Made by a program: the position numbers and the translations under genes. DNA of 64,000 nt, from NCBI RefSeq assembly GCF_051622035.1, contig NC_135355.1, positions 30,444,986-30,508,985 of the forward strand, given 5' to 3'. Position 1 is the first letter of the stretch. The number at the start of each line of letters is the position of its first letter. Positions 25,118 to 38,130 of the stretch are shown here, piece after piece. A model generated the notes under the pieces. It was not told the origin of the DNA and did not search any database. It saw only the letters and a program-made list of their open reading frames with translations. The DNA is from Arctopsyche grandis (taxonomy: Eukaryota > Arthropoda > Insecta > Trichoptera > Hydropsychidae).

Positions 25118-28100
25118 TCACAACCAACACATTGTTATATCGTCTTTTCTCGATTGTAATTTTACGACATGCCGGTATATTTTCAATGCAGGTCCTAACG
25201 GAAGTCCCAAGCAAGTTATTACATCATTTCTTCTCATCATCAGCAACGATTTCCCATCAATTTCCTGGAAAAAATCAAGTAAAATCAATTAAACGTTAAA
25301 AATAAATTAAGTCACAAAATAAGATTAAAATAAAAATTTAGAGTTACAAGAAAATTCTACTGAAATATGTATGTATGTAAGAACCCTCTCCAGTTACGCA
25401 ATTTTATCAGGGAATATGATACTATTTTAATGAGACTAAATTTTCGCTTGTCTAGCAAAAAATTATATATTCAAAACATAACAAACCTGTTCTTTAAAAA
25501 CATGAGCCTGCTCTGGAAAATACATAGAGAAGTAATCAAATACTTCGCTGAATGACCAAACTTGAGCATCAGGTATCGAAGTGTCAATATTATTATCTTC
25601 CTTATATAAAGGATGCCTTTGAAAAATATCATTGTTGTAGAGCTTATTTAAATCATAGCTCGGCAAAAAAATCGAATCTTTGGCATTGCCATTTTTCATT
25701 GTGTCATTGGTCGTGTCGCACTTGGCTTCCTTTCTCCTCTTACTACGTCGATTTTTCTCGTCTCGTTTACTGTTGTCTTGGACGTCATCGCTTTGCTTCC
25801 AGTCGTAGACGGTGCGCCGTTCGGGCGATACAAGCTTTCTCGAATAGTCCCATTTGGAACTATCTCGATAGATGGGTAGGAATGGGGAATTGTCGGCATC
25901 GTTCGATTTGGAATTTTTCTTGCCGACTTTCTCATCGCTGTCACCGCTCTTCACCAAGGACTTGTCTCTCCGTCGATCGAGCGTTCGGTTCATCGATATT
26001 GAGTCTGATCTGTCCGAAAGTTTAGAACTACGATCAGACCCAGGCATTTTTTCTATGTAAGTTGTATCTATACTTTGTCCCGAAGTTTTGGTTTCTTGAC
26101 AATTTTTACATTCCCACTTACTCCAAGCCTTCATGGTCTCGGGTATCGGAGGTACGTGACAAAGTGCATGATAAGCGTCGGCGCAAACGCTACATACAGT
26201 CAAAATACCCTAAAAAAATAATAAATCAGATTATTTATTTCTGAAGTAAATAAATATAATATTAAGACCTTATATCTGTGACTTAGTATGTACTAGAAGT
26301 TTTTTGAAAACGTTATATGTATATGTACATCTACCGATTATTGTGATCTAAAAAATCTATATTTGTATTGATTTAGCATTGAAACAGATTTATATTAAAA
26401 TATAGATTTGTTAAGTTCCCAGAAGAATGTACTGAATAGTGGAGTTTCGAAAACTCGTAATTTTCAAAGGCGCCCAAGAAGATAATATGCAGTAGAACTC
26501 CACAAAAAAGGGCTTACACCCTCGGATAACACACAAACACTCCTTAACGCTATTTTGTGGAATTCTATTGCATTGGTTCTTCTTGAGCATCTTTAAAAGT
26601 TTGGATGTCTCGAGAGTGAGGCTCTCTTGAATGCATTTATCCAATCACCGATTTGTTCATATAAGCTATAAAATGTATCTAACTTATTTGTAAATGTCTA
26701 AATCTGTATTTGAATAATGAAAAAAAATTACATATAAATATAAAATTACAATTTGATATTAAGAACCAATAAAACTAAACCACAGATATTAGTATATATG
26801 TAATAATTTACAGCATCTGCGGTTTCTATGCAGACGACGCAAGTTTTACAATGCGGACATTGCCAGGTGTTATCAGGCCGCAGCCGTAACATTCCATCAT
26901 CTGGTAGACACGATGGATGAGCTGAAACATATAAAAAATATACATACAATGGAATGCTCCAATAAATTAATAATATATTAAGTATATATGTAAGTAAAAA
27001 AAATACATACCTTTGTTGCTGCAGTCTCTACAACCGACGAGTTTTTCTGAATTATCTTTTGAACTTCGATACTGCCGGCAAACAGAACATACACCACCCA
27101 TACTCTTATTATTAGTCTCTATGATATAAGAGTGGCTGTCGTTAGTCTCGTCGTCATTGCTCGACTCTATACTTTCCGATTTTGACTTTTGGCTAAATGT
27201 CCTCGCGCCTTTTGAACTGCTCGATACCTGCTTCTTTATTGTAGTTTTGTTTAACGAGCCTATAGGACGACCTCTCTTTCTCTTCGGCAAATGATTATCG
27301 GAAGGGTCGAATACTTTTTTGGCCCGTTTCCGCCTCTCGCCGACGCGTATCCCCATATCTTGTTTAGTGTCCGTTTTGGCTGCCGATAACAATATCTTTT
27401 TCAGCACTGATGACTTTTTCTTGCCTATTTTGTCTTTGAGACGGTGAGGTGAAGATGCAGCTGACGAGTTATTCGACGAAGTCATCTGATTTTTGAAAAT
27501 AATATATAAATATTTTAAACATTCCACAAATTAAATATAGCATTTAAAATAAATAAACAAAAGAAATTGAAGGATTGTATGGAGAAAATAAATGACACCA
27601 TTTTTACACATTATTCGGAAAAATATGAATCGCACTATATTTTTGAATATTGAAACATACAACTAATGTTATATTTAATTAAAAAAAAAAAAACGACGTA
27701 TTGATTACAAAAAATTATTACCTTTCATTTTATACTGTCCGATTTATAATCATATACCTAATTGAACTATGTACATATACTGAAAATATTTGCATTGAAT
27801 ACTGATAGAATGAATACTTATCTCGACTTACACATAGATATGCGTTTGATTTACGATGGTTTTTTTTTTTTGATAATGCGGTCGATTATAGTACATACTT
27901 AGCTTCTGCCATGTAAAGAAGTCTTGGAGAAAATGGATACTTCTCGAGTGATTAAAGGAAGGGACTAGGTAGAAAGAATATTTCGTAATTTTAACTGTTT
28001 ATATGGAACAGTCTAACAATTATGACGGATAAAATCCATTAAATTTAGATAGAAGATCGACTATTTCTTATAATATATCTAATATCTAATATAATTTCGA

Positions 28101-29474
28101 AAGAGACTTTGTATTAAGGCTTCCAATCCCGGGATCCCGGTGTTTTCTGGTACCGTGAATCCCGGTGCTGAAACTTGTCTGAATACCGGGATTACGGTGC
28201 TGGCAGAAATTTCTTTAAAAGTATTATTTTTACAAAAATAATATGGAAAAAACATAAAACAACATTACATAATGAACAATGGTGGGATGAGCAATGCCAT
28301 AGTCCATTTGTTTGCTCTAATCCGTTTCGACGCCGGCTTGAAATGGTATGAACGGCCTGTATTGTGTCGCAGATATTGTGCTCAACCGCAATGATATTTG
28401 ATGGATATTTTGACTGATTCGAACTCAGAATCGATCACTGATCACGTTTTCATGATCTAGAAAACTGTGTATTGTGTGTCAGTGTATTTTGGGGATTTTT
28501 TGAACACCGTTCGTCCAATCGAACTGAAACTTAGTATCAGTTACTAAAATTCTTATCGATACGACGTAATTTTTTCCTAAACCGAAAGTAGTACTTTTAC
28601 TCTAGAGATTCAAGGTTTTTTTTGTTTTTCTCAGAGATCAAAAGTAGAACTTTTGTCTTGTGTAAGTTTCCCTACATCTGTGTTCAATTTGTATCGAAAA
28701 TGCTCATAGCCGGTATGTGTGAACGTTTATGTACATACATATGTTTGATTATCGAATTTTGTTTTTCATCCTTCTAATATTCCTCAAATACACACATAGA
28801 TAAAGTTGTGGGTTGATCACATCCGAATTTTTTTAATAAAGTCAATGTATGTAATTGCAATTTTTATTTTAGGTGGATCGTTTCGATGAATAATTACTAG
28901 ACGGTACAATCTATTACGACGGAATCAAAGTGATGTTTTATAATTTATTTATTGTGTTTTATTTAATCTTAGATATCTATGGAAAACAAACCGAAGTTAC
29001 TATGACGATCATAGAATATTACTTTTTTTTCGATTCAAATTAATTTAATAAAAAAAACAAATGTTTACTATTAGATTAACCATGTTTAAGCGGTTTATAT
29101 TACAAATACCGAGCAAAGCTGGGTAAAACCACTATTATAATATATATATATAAAAACCTTTAGGTATACAGAATCGTTATTTGAGTCGTCGAACGCTTCA
29201 GCAGTGCTGTCGTCGAACATCTTCGTCCTGCTGCCGAGCGACAAGTTTCCATTGTCCAATTTGATGATGCCTCCGTTAGCGTACTCCTTTTCCACGATTG
29301 ACTCCAAATATTTTCTCGACAGGTTCACATTCTCCTTCGACATGATTTCCGTTAACAGTTTGCGGGTCGATACACCCTCTTCTAAGCAGTCAGGATCTTG
29401 GATGATCAAATCAGCCATAGTAGTGGTAAGCAGCGCGCGTTCGTAAAACGTGTTCTCCTTCATAGCATTACGAT
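25118..29474 (-). CDS. Chromatin protein with AT-hook, double PHD finger and SAM domain
   Basis: Exons in reading order: 29474-29158, 27485-27011, 26921-26812, 26209-25487 and 25264-25118, all with AG/GT borders in phase. The first exon encodes a helical region (about 100 residues) starting at or before [12 protein letters not shown]; the true N-terminus may be further upstream. The second carries the AT-hook-like [10 protein letters not shown], an S/K-rich stretch and the start of PHD1 (CSVC...CRDC). The third completes PHD1 and starts PHD2 in the linked style of DPF and KAT6 proteins ([12 protein letters not shown]). The fourth finishes PHD2 ([12 protein letters not shown]...WECKNC), then has a charged linker and the start of a SAM domain ([11 protein letters not shown]). 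The last exon completes the SAM domain ([27 protein letters not shown]) and ends with CWL. Double PHD fingers read acylated histone H3 tails and SAM domains polymerise or pair. A gene-level identity is not claimed. Confidence 0.85.
28120..28840. repeat. Repeat-derived intron sequence (includes copy 2 of the 'ACTTTATCTATG' family)
   Basis: About 28420-28835 matches the minus strand of the unclassified repeat at 38131-40216 but is much shorter, so it is internally deleted. Before it, 28125-28200 holds three or four loose repeats of a CCCGGGATCCCGG-type motif. All of this lies in the first large intron of the PHD/SAM gene. Confidence 0.5.
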
Positions 29475-29599
29475 CTGCAAAATTTGAGAGAGTAAATGAT
29501 AACAATTCTTCGTAATACAGAAAGTGCACATTCAAGCATTCAATAAAGGAGCGGGTTGTTATTATGCAGACTATTTGGTATATTAAATATTGCATATAA

Positions 29600-30010
29600 T
29601 ACTCATTATGAGTCGGACCACACCGGATGATTTTGTTGCCTAAATGGAGTTGCTCGTGATCACTTTTGGTCACCCAACTCGGGCAAACAGAAGCGACCAA
29701 GAATCCGTCCACTAATACCTATAAGAGTTTTCAATATGTGACGTATACACTCACGTGTTCATAGTTTTTAAACTATGAAGTCGCCGGCAACTAATCACCT
29801 TCAATACAATGCAATACATTGTGAAGAATTGCGATGGTTGTTCAAGTAATAAAATCACCGTGATCAGACGCAACGTTAGCAACCAATCTCGCTGATGAGT
29901 TGCCTGGTGTGGCATGCTCCATACAACTGCATACATTTGATCTGGTCGCGCAACAAAGTCACCCATCGAGTTGCCCGCATGTCAGCCGGTGTAGCCAAGG
30001 CTCTATAAGA
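29600..30010. mobile_element. Probable MITE upstream of the PHD/SAM coding exons
   Basis: The ends read GTCGGACCACACCGG on the left and, reversed, AGAGCCTTGGCTACACCGG on the right. The internal motif GGTGTGGCATGCTCCAT recurs in the element at about 44922-45091. An open frame of about 70 codons at 29480-29712 comes from this repeat and is not part of the gene. Boundaries are approximate. Confidence 0.45.
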
Positions 30011-31315
30011 CGATTTACTGGTATTTAAATTGTGGCCCTAATATTTTGATTGTTGTAATAATGTAATAAATCGCTTTTCTTTTTAATTTATAAATGTATT
30101 ATATATACATACATACAGTTATTGAAAATATTGTTTTGGACCTTTAATAATTGGACTCGTATAGAAAAATTATCCAGTTAGTATGTGAAAAAATAAATAA
30201 AAATGCGATGATATAATGTGAATTTTTAATGTTTTATTTCAAAATATTACACACCGGAATGTATGAATATGAAATAGGAATGTAAGTATTGTAAGTCAAT
30301 TGATTTTTAATTAATATTTATTAAATGTATTGATGAATTCTGACTTAAAGTACAATATATAGGTAAAAACATGAAAAGATGTCTAATTCTAAACATGCTT
30401 ACATCTCAAAGTATTACAACATGGATAAATGTCAACATTATTATATATTCATAATCAATAGTTACGATAAGTAGAAATAGTAAACATTATACAGTGCTAC
30501 TATTATCAGACATGTTGCTTTACTGAAGACAAATTTGTTTCTGGAATAATTTGAACTACATACTGCCCTTTTATTAGTAGTACAAATTGTCCTATCTATT
30601 GTAAGACCATTGTACTATATAAAAAATCTCATCAACAAAGAAAGAGAAATAAAATAAGAAATTCCGATTAATTTTAATCTCAAGCTCAAGTGAGAACAAA
30701 ACGAGAATTAATACTATAAGTAACTGTAAACAGATAGCTTTTAAAATGACTACTACTACTGCGGAAACTATTTTTCAACTATTTATAAATGGAAATGCAC
30801 ATGTATTTATAATAAATTCATATATATCTATATTTAAATTATATATATGTACTCAGAAGTGTCACCCCAATTTTGGACAACGGGTTTCCAATTTATATAT
30901 ATATATGAAAAAAATGTGGAGCCTTCGGCTTTCTTTGGGTATATAAGAAACGATGCAATAAAATGTATGACTTTTAATAGGAAGGATGGTTCCGAGTGCA
31001 AACTGCAAACCATAAATATAGTTAATACATATATATAATATAACATATTAAGTTATTCTATATCAATGCAGCAGACACATTGAACGGTTAGCAGTTAATT
31101 TTGCTTGTGCATAACGCAATGTGATCGACTGCAACCTTTTCGAAGTTGTAACTGTCAAAAACAATTTTTAAGATTTGTATAATTTTTGATAAAAATATGA
31201 ATTTTTTAGATATCTAATAACAGGTTTCCGGAAACCCATGGAAACCATTAGGGTGAATGTACTGCATTTTTGTTGCTAGATTTTCTTATTGACAGACATT
31301 TCAATAATCTGTATT

Positions 31316-31466
31316 ATATGAGGGGCTGAAAACCAGACTGGTACAAGTGACATTTAAAAAAAAATCTGATTTAAGTGCTAAAATATGAAATGCTATTATT
31401 TTAGCAATTAAACCAGCTTTTTATAAAAATGTCACTTGTACCAGTCTGGTTTTCAGCCCGTCATAT
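31316..31466. mobile_element. 151-bp palindromic MITE
   Basis: The outer arms (GGGCTGAAAACCAGACTGG, continuing with TACAAGTGACATTT) match exactly as reverse complements over 33 bases. The pairing extends outward through ATATGA with one mismatch. A second inner stem (TTTAAGTGCTAAAATA and its partner) almost closes the structure. There is no coding capacity. Confidence 0.75.
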
Positions 31467-32072
31467 GTGTATCAGGACTCTTTTATGTGAAGACATTTTA
31501 CTCAATATACAATTAAAAATGGCATCAAAACAGTTTTTTTTTTAATTACCATTTGTAGGCTGCATTGTACTTTTGTCCAGGCCTATACATACATAAAATA
31601 ATAATTATAATTATATAATATATATACATACATATAATATAATATTTATGTACAATCATGGAGCTCGTAAAAAGTAAATTAATGTAAAATCATCCAAGCA
31701 AATATATAGTGTATGCAGCTTTGTGTGTATGTATTATAATCTTGAATTTAACGTGACATACATTTGTTGACGTTTAGAGGTAAAGATTTGGCGCTTTATT
31801 AAGTGTACATCAATTGATAAGTCTACTTTAATCAAAACTGTAATCAATGTGCGACCACAGATGATGATTCATAATCTCCATTACTTATTCCCGTAACTAA
31901 AATTATATTTATATTTTAACTTGATATGTGATTATGATTTTGACTTGACCGCAGAGAGAAGACATTTCAACAAGTCAAATTGTTTTTAGTTAATATTATG
32001 AAATAATACTTTCTCAATTAGTCGTTTAATGAAATAGAAAGCATAATAACACACCAGTTACATTCAAATCTT

Positions 32073-32175
<103 letters not shown>

Positions 32176-32699
32176 ATTGTTCGATGGATTATTGATTATT
32201 ACAAGCGAATTGTGATGACATTTTTAAATGTGTACCAAATATAATTTATTTACATACAAAATCATCTAGTATCTGAATGTTGTTACAATAGAGGAATTGT
32301 AGACGGTTCTGACATAGGATCGGACATCGGTTTATAATAATAAGACTCGGGTGTTCCGATTCATAACAGACCGTTCTTACAGTTCTTATGTGCATTATGT
32401 AAGTAGACAGCTAAACAAATGTTCAAAGAATCTGACAAAAATTGTTCAGAATGCAATTGCATCAAAGGCGACGTGTCTCATATTGATGCAATGAAAAAGT
32501 TCAAGGGCACTTTCTTCATGTGTGTATTTCGAGAAGCGAATTGAATGCTATTCGATGCATTCGATATATAATTGTTTTGATGATTCAATTCAGTTTGCAC
32601 ACTCGTGCGAAATGTTCTGTGGTGGATATAATTTAAGGTTTATTGCATATGGTGTGAGTTTGGCAATGTTTAAGTTGAAATATGTAAACGAGGAAAGGG

Positions 32700-33340
32700 A
32701 CAGAAGACGGTCTGAGGTGAGAAGGGTGAGGTGAGGTGAGGTGAGGGGAAGGGGCACGACTAGAGTAGAGTCGCTCTCTCGACAGAGTCACCAGTCACCA
32801 GTCACCACCTGAAGCGATGGAAGGGCATGACGCGGCCGAGGCTGAGGGCTGGGGGCTGGGGCTGGGACTGGGGCTGGGGCTGGGGGCTGGGCCCGACTCT
32901 CGATCCTTCGCGCTCGCCGACAATCCGCACCATTCAATGTTCCGCGTTCGCTACAATTAGATAGGAGATCGCGATCGCGATCGCGAGCAGGAAGGAGAGC
33001 GACGATACGACCTGCGAGCGCAGCAGCCACCCGCTAACTGATCCGACGCTCAACACCTGGCTGGTGGCCATCGGTGGCTCGTGGCTCGTGAATCGTCTCT
33101 GGATCAGGATCAGGATCAGGATCACCCACGCTTTCGACGACGCGCCGATCGGCCAACGTTTACATCCCGACCGAACACGTTCCCATTCATCGCTAACGAA
33201 CAAATCGACTATTTCAATCCAAATTCCAAGACATTGTTCCAAAGTGAGACGTTGCCGCTGTATTTTAACGATCAGGCAAAATCCGACGATTGGAACTCGT
33301 GCGAAACTGTCGTCTCCACTCGTTTCGTGATCGTCGTTAT
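32700..33340. promoter_or_regulatory. GC-rich island made of clustered short tandem repeats
   Basis: Against an AT-rich background this stretch is GC-rich and CpG-containing. It is built of small runs: GAGGTGAGGTGAGG near 32728, CACCAGTCACCAGTCACC near 32790, a GGGGCTGG run near 32850-32890, GCGATCGCGATCGCGATCGC near 32970 and ATCAGGATCAGG near 33100. It may be a promoter with a noncoding exon, possibly of the PHD/SAM gene read leftward; no splice evidence settles this. Open frames in it do not resemble proteins. Confidence 0.35.
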
Positions 33341-33643
33341 CAAAAGTCACATAGAAATTGGATAAATTAGCGGATTTTTAAAATTTCGAATAACGGGTGC
33401 AGTGGCTACTCGTTATTTCGAATGTTTGATCGACAACGTGCGTAGCTCGTTATACGGCCATGTACGCTGAGTGATTTTTCGAAATTAAAACGTAACGCTT
33501 TATAAACTTTTAGTAAATATATCGTACCGGTCTTTCATTTGATGAAGTCTAATCGTGTGAAAACACTCTGCTGCCAATGCGTACGTAATGCTAGCAAATG
33601 CGGGTATTTTGCGACGTGGCGATTGTATATACATAAGTTTTAA

Positions 33644-36330
33644 GGTCTGTTCATACCTAATCGGCACGCACCGACTTCAGCAGGTATCCGGCCGTACGAA
33701 AAGTATTCTTTGGTACATTTTGTATGCGTATGTTCATTTTAATCGTCACGTTTACGCCACGGCAGACTTACAGCAGGACCCGACATTTCCTGTTCATACC
33801 TTACAGCAACATCCGTCAACGTATCGTATCCGTCTTTTTGGCCATCGTGGAGATATACACGCGAATTACGTGCCATGAGTCTGCCGCTTTGCTGTTTTGG
33901 ACCAATTATCGATAGTGACAGTTGACAGCTGTTCAATCTTTCGACATGGTTTTGGCGCAAATATTTAATTTTTTTTTTTAATTTTTTACGGAAATATTTA
34001 AAAAAAATTTGTTCATCATCCACAAGCTCCTTATACAGTGTCCAAAACTATCCTTTGGTTTTTCTATTTTTTAACATGGGATGCACATCAAAACGCCTCC
34101 CTGCTTTTTTATTGCCTTCTTGAGCTTCTTCTTTCAACAACAACGCGATTATACATAATTTTTCGTTCGATAAACGCCGAAACATTTTTGCTGACTTGTA
34201 TTCTGACGCGTAGCTACGAATTCACATGTATGCATTCCAGTGGCGGCTCGTGATAATTTTTAGTGGCGGGGCTGCACTGAAAAGATGTCTAAAAAATGTC
34301 ACCATAATTGTTCTATCATGTCATAACAGGACAAAATAAGCACAATTTTTAGCGTACGACCACTTACATGTGGATTTAAGTACTATTGAAAAAAAACTAG
34401 CAAAATTCACCACCCATTAAAGGGGTGCGTCCAAACGCGATGAAGATTTCGAAAAATACGCTGCTACTCCAGTAAGATTTCTAAAAGAAATTCGCGCTTG
34501 CTGGTTTCGCGACCCGGCTTTCTCAACAACTAAATTAAGTTGATGAGCATAACAGTGAACGAAGTGTGCATTTTTATAAGTTTGTTTCAAAATTTTCTGT
34601 ACACCTCCCCTCTCTCCGCTCATTACAGCGGCACCGTCGTAAGTTTGAGCAATAAGTTTTTCATTGTCATCGTTTAAAACTAGTTTTAATTGTTCAGTAA
34701 TGCATGCGCTCTTATTTTCCGGATTAAAAAAAACCCCAAAAACTTTACCCCCTAATTCGTAACGAAAAACATTAACCTGTTGACAATGTACATATATACA
34801 TCGGTTGTTTCATCTGCCATAACAGCTAGATAAGTTGCTTTTTTTTTATTTCAGCACTTATTTGTTCCCTACACACGTTCAAAATAAAATCTAAAAGTTC
34901 ATTTTGAATAGTTTTTGATGTCCCTTTAAAAACCGAAGAAGTTTGAAAATGTTTTTTTAAAGAATCGTCGAAATTTTGTGAATATTCTAGAAGCCCCCGA
35001 AAAACTCCTGGATTTTTTGAATTATCTGTTCCATCGTGTCCCCTCATTGGCATTTCAAATTTACCGCAAAATTTAATCAATAATTTTAAATAAAACATCC
35101 CGATTTTTTTGACGTTTTCGTTATGCTTATCTATTTCCCGCCGACAAGCTTCGCTTAAATGGGTTTTTATGTTAGCCGATCCCAAAATCGTGAGATTACA
35201 CACATTTTTTAAGTGTTCGACACTTCCATCGTGTTATTTAATTTTATCGTTTAAATGTTTTAAGTCAATAACTCCTGTTTTATAAATGTCTGGATTAAAT
35301 TTTCGCGAGTAACTAAAAGATCTACTAGTTGCAGGCTGTGAAATAATTAAATTAGGCGTGAGGCAGCCTAATGCTTTTATAGCGACTTTTTCGGTAAGTT
35401 CTAGTCGCGAAAAGTGCAAATTTTGTAAATATTTTACTGAATTCTTTTTTTCTTCCATTTTTAAAAGAAAAAAAAACTTAATATATTTAAATAAAAATTA
35501 CGAGAAAAAGTTCAGCAGATTTGAAAAAAGTTTGCTGTTATCAAAATGAAAACGACTCACCGAAGATTTGATGAGGGCTCGTACACAACCAATTAAGAGT
35601 AACGAAAACGAATAAAGCTGTGATCGTGCGATTCAACTAATCAAATGTAAGATCAAGCGCGCGAAATCTTAAACAAACTGACAGATGAATGTCGTTTAAC
35701 AGGCGAAGGCTGCCGACTATCCAGCCCAAAACGCCAGAGTGAGTGAAAGAGAAAGAGCTATCTGCCAGTTGCAAATAGCTCTTTCTCTTTCTCGTTCCGC
35801 AACTCCGGGCTGCGTGGCGTTCAGGGCGGCGCTGTAAAACTTTACAGCCAGTACAACAACATTTTAAATCATCTGTCACCATACAAGTTAGTGGGGTCTT
35901 CGAAACGGTCAACATTACTTACAATATCACCCTTTTGGATATGGGTGATATTGTATGTAATATTTACTCTGTCGAAGGCCCCAATAGTTCGTCCATCCAA
36001 CTAATAAAAAAAATATCATTAATAAATAAAATATTAAATGTATTATTAATATATTTTAGAATTTTATAGGAGGGGCTGCAGCCCGGCAGCCCATTAGGAC
36101 GAGCCGCCACTGATGCATTCATATTGTAAGTACTCGACAATACGACGTAAGCAATATTGCGCCGTATCGTCATGGCCTGTAATGTATAAGTAAGCCGATT
36201 TTACCTTGCACTCGGCCAAAGTGCTGTAAACGTGACATGACCGCGACGTGTAGGTAGATATGAATAGAAATGTAATAAAATGACATATTTGAAACGGAGT
36301 CGTGCAGTGCTGTTAAGTATGAACAGACCT
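33644..36330. mobile_element. TTAA-flanked palindromic element A, split by a hAT insertion
   Basis: TTAA stands at 33640-33643 and 36331-36334. The ends are GGTCTGTTCATAC and, reversed at the right, GGTCTGTTCATAC. Without the hAT copy at 34238-36112 and its duplicated 8 bases, about 0.8 kb remains, with no transposase. It belongs to the same family as 36335-36555 and 40971-41921. Confidence 0.7.
34238..36112 (-). mobile_element. hAT transposon copy, ZMYM1/DUF4371 type, 1.9 kb, decayed
   Basis: The ends are CAGTGGCGGCTCGT on both sides as inverted repeats, and the exact 8-bp target duplication ATGCATTC flanks it (34230-34237 and 36113-36120), as hAT elements make. Minus-strand pieces of the transposase are visible. 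The N-terminal part is at 35458-35234. A middle part at 35203-34826 has the DUF4371 blocks (MRGHDGTDNS, GTSKTIQNELLDF). A catalytic-core part at 34623-34417 has MSGERGGVQ and HCYAHQLNLV. The reading frame is broken between these pieces, and the C-terminal dimerisation region is missing, so the copy cannot make transposase. Confidence 0.9.
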
Positions 36331-36334
36331 TTAA

Positions 36335-36555
36335 GGTCTGTTCATACCTATCCAGCACGACCCGTATCCTGCAGGTATCCTGCAAGTGCGGATAGTATTC
36401 TTTGGTACATTATATGGACGTATTCACAATGGAGTATGCATTCGCGCATGCGCATTTTCGCATTCATGCGCGTCCATATAGAATGTACTAAAGAATACTG
36501 TCCATACAAGATACTTGCAGAATTCGGGTCGTGCTGGATAGGTATGAACAGACTT
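36335..36555. mobile_element. Palindromic MITE, element B, TTAA target duplication
   Basis: It is a 221-bp near-perfect palindrome. The left arm GGTCTGTTCATACCTATCCA matches the reversed right arm ending CTGGATAGGTATGAACAGAC. TTAA lies at 36331-36334, shared with element A, and at 36556-36559. There is no ORF of note. Confidence 0.8.
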
Positions 36556-36671
36556 TTAAATGGTTCGGTGACTATTTCGATACTAATAATTAAACACCGG
36601 TTAGACACAGTGCTGTTTTCAGGAATTGGGGCGGTTCAGCTCTATTTACAAAGCTAGAGTAAAAAAAAAAA

Positions 36672-37971
36672 TTCGATATTGAACTGATGACTATGATAGC
36701 GATACAAATTGAGCGCAAATGTATGGAAACTTGCACAAAACAAAAGATCTACTTCCGGTTGTCAGATTTTGTTCAAATTTTTTTTATTACTAAATATCAC
36801 TATCAGTATTATACTCATTAAATATCAAGAAAATAAAAATAATTTTAAAGGTCAAAATAAAATAATGAAATATTGTTTTAAAAAAAAATACTACTTCCGG
36901 TTTACAAATTCTAACCAAAACCCTACTAGCTCTAAGTTAGTACACAAAGGATAGAAATATAAATTTTCAACGTAATACGTTCAGGGGTGCGGACAGAGTA
37001 GTGGGCACAACATTTTTGACCTTTTCACGAGGAAAAAAATCCCACTTCCGGTTCATTAAATTAAGTAATTTTTTTTTTATTTTTACTTAAAATCACTATT
37101 TTTATTATACACATTAAATATCAAGAAGCTTAAAACAATTTAAAAGGTCAAAATAAAATAATGAAAAAATAATGAAATATTGTTTTTAAAAAAAATACTA
37201 CTTCCGGTTTACGAATTCTGACCAAAACCCTACCAGCTCTAAGTTAGTACATAAAGGATAGAAATATAAATTTTCAGCTTCATACGTTCAGGGGTGTGGA
37301 CAGAGTAGTGGGCACAACATTTTCAACCTTTCTAAGTGAAAAAAATCCCACTTCCGGTTTATAAAATTTAATAATTTTTTTTCATTTTCATCAAATTGCA
37401 ACAAGAATTATACTTGAATTTTTTTGTGACGAACACACATGTTTAAGGGGTCGAAAAAAATAGTGGAAGAAAAATCGAACAAGAGTAAACTGCTACTTCC
37501 GGTTGACGGATGCTAACTAAATTTTATAATTAACTTGGTATTAAACTTAAACTTCTAGATATGAAATTTCAGTTCAATAAACCAAAAGGTTTCTGAAAAA
37601 AACATAAAAAACTTCGATTCTCTAGAGTAAAAGTACTACTTCCGGTTCAGATAGAAATATTTAAAAAATATGAGGTTATAAAAACTATTATTTGTATCAT
37701 ATTTAAAAAAAATTCAGTCCGATACAGTTAGTGGTTTGGGAGATAATTGAATTCAAAAACTTAAAAAAAGAGGACACCTATAAGGCGAGGTACCATTTCC
37801 GGTCAACTTAAAAATTTGAAAAAAATTTACGTCGTGTCGATAAGAATTTCAGTAACCGATACTAAGTTTCAGTTCGATAGGACTAACGGTGTTTAAAATA
37901 TCCCCAAAATACACACCCACACAGACACACACACAGACACACACACACACAGACACACACAGACACACACA

Positions 37972-38006
<35 letters not shown>

Positions 38007-38130
38007 TTTTTCTAGATCATGAAAACGTGATCAGTGATCGATTCTGAGTTCGAATCAGTCAAAATCTCGAGTTCGAATTTTCGCATGATCACAAAACTTC
38101 ATCTATTGTTACTACGTACATAGATAAAGT
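36672..38130 (+). repeat. Copy 3 of the 'ACTTTATCTATG' repeat family, two internal units
   Basis: It is nearly identical to 38190-40216 but with two instead of four internal units of about 306-311 bases. Each unit holds CTACTTCCGGTTTACGAATT-like and CGTTCAGGGGTG-like blocks. Towards the right end is a CA/CAGA microsatellite (37915-38005). The right end is TACGTACATAGATAAAGT at 38130. The left end of the family is missing here. No protein is encoded. Confidence 0.7.

Noticed and set aside
26411-26644. Minus-strand frame in a PHD/SAM intron
   Set aside because: Residues resemble no known domain, and exons on both sides join in phase without it.
29480-29712. N-terminal extension of the PHD/SAM first exon
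   Set aside because: A good splice acceptor (TTTGCAG) stands at 29475 and the extension lies in a repeat shared with another locus.
32934-33350. 138-codon minus-strand frame in the GC-rich island
   Set aside because: Contains repeat-coded stretches (ILILIL) and no recognisable domain; a noncoding exon or promoter is as likely.
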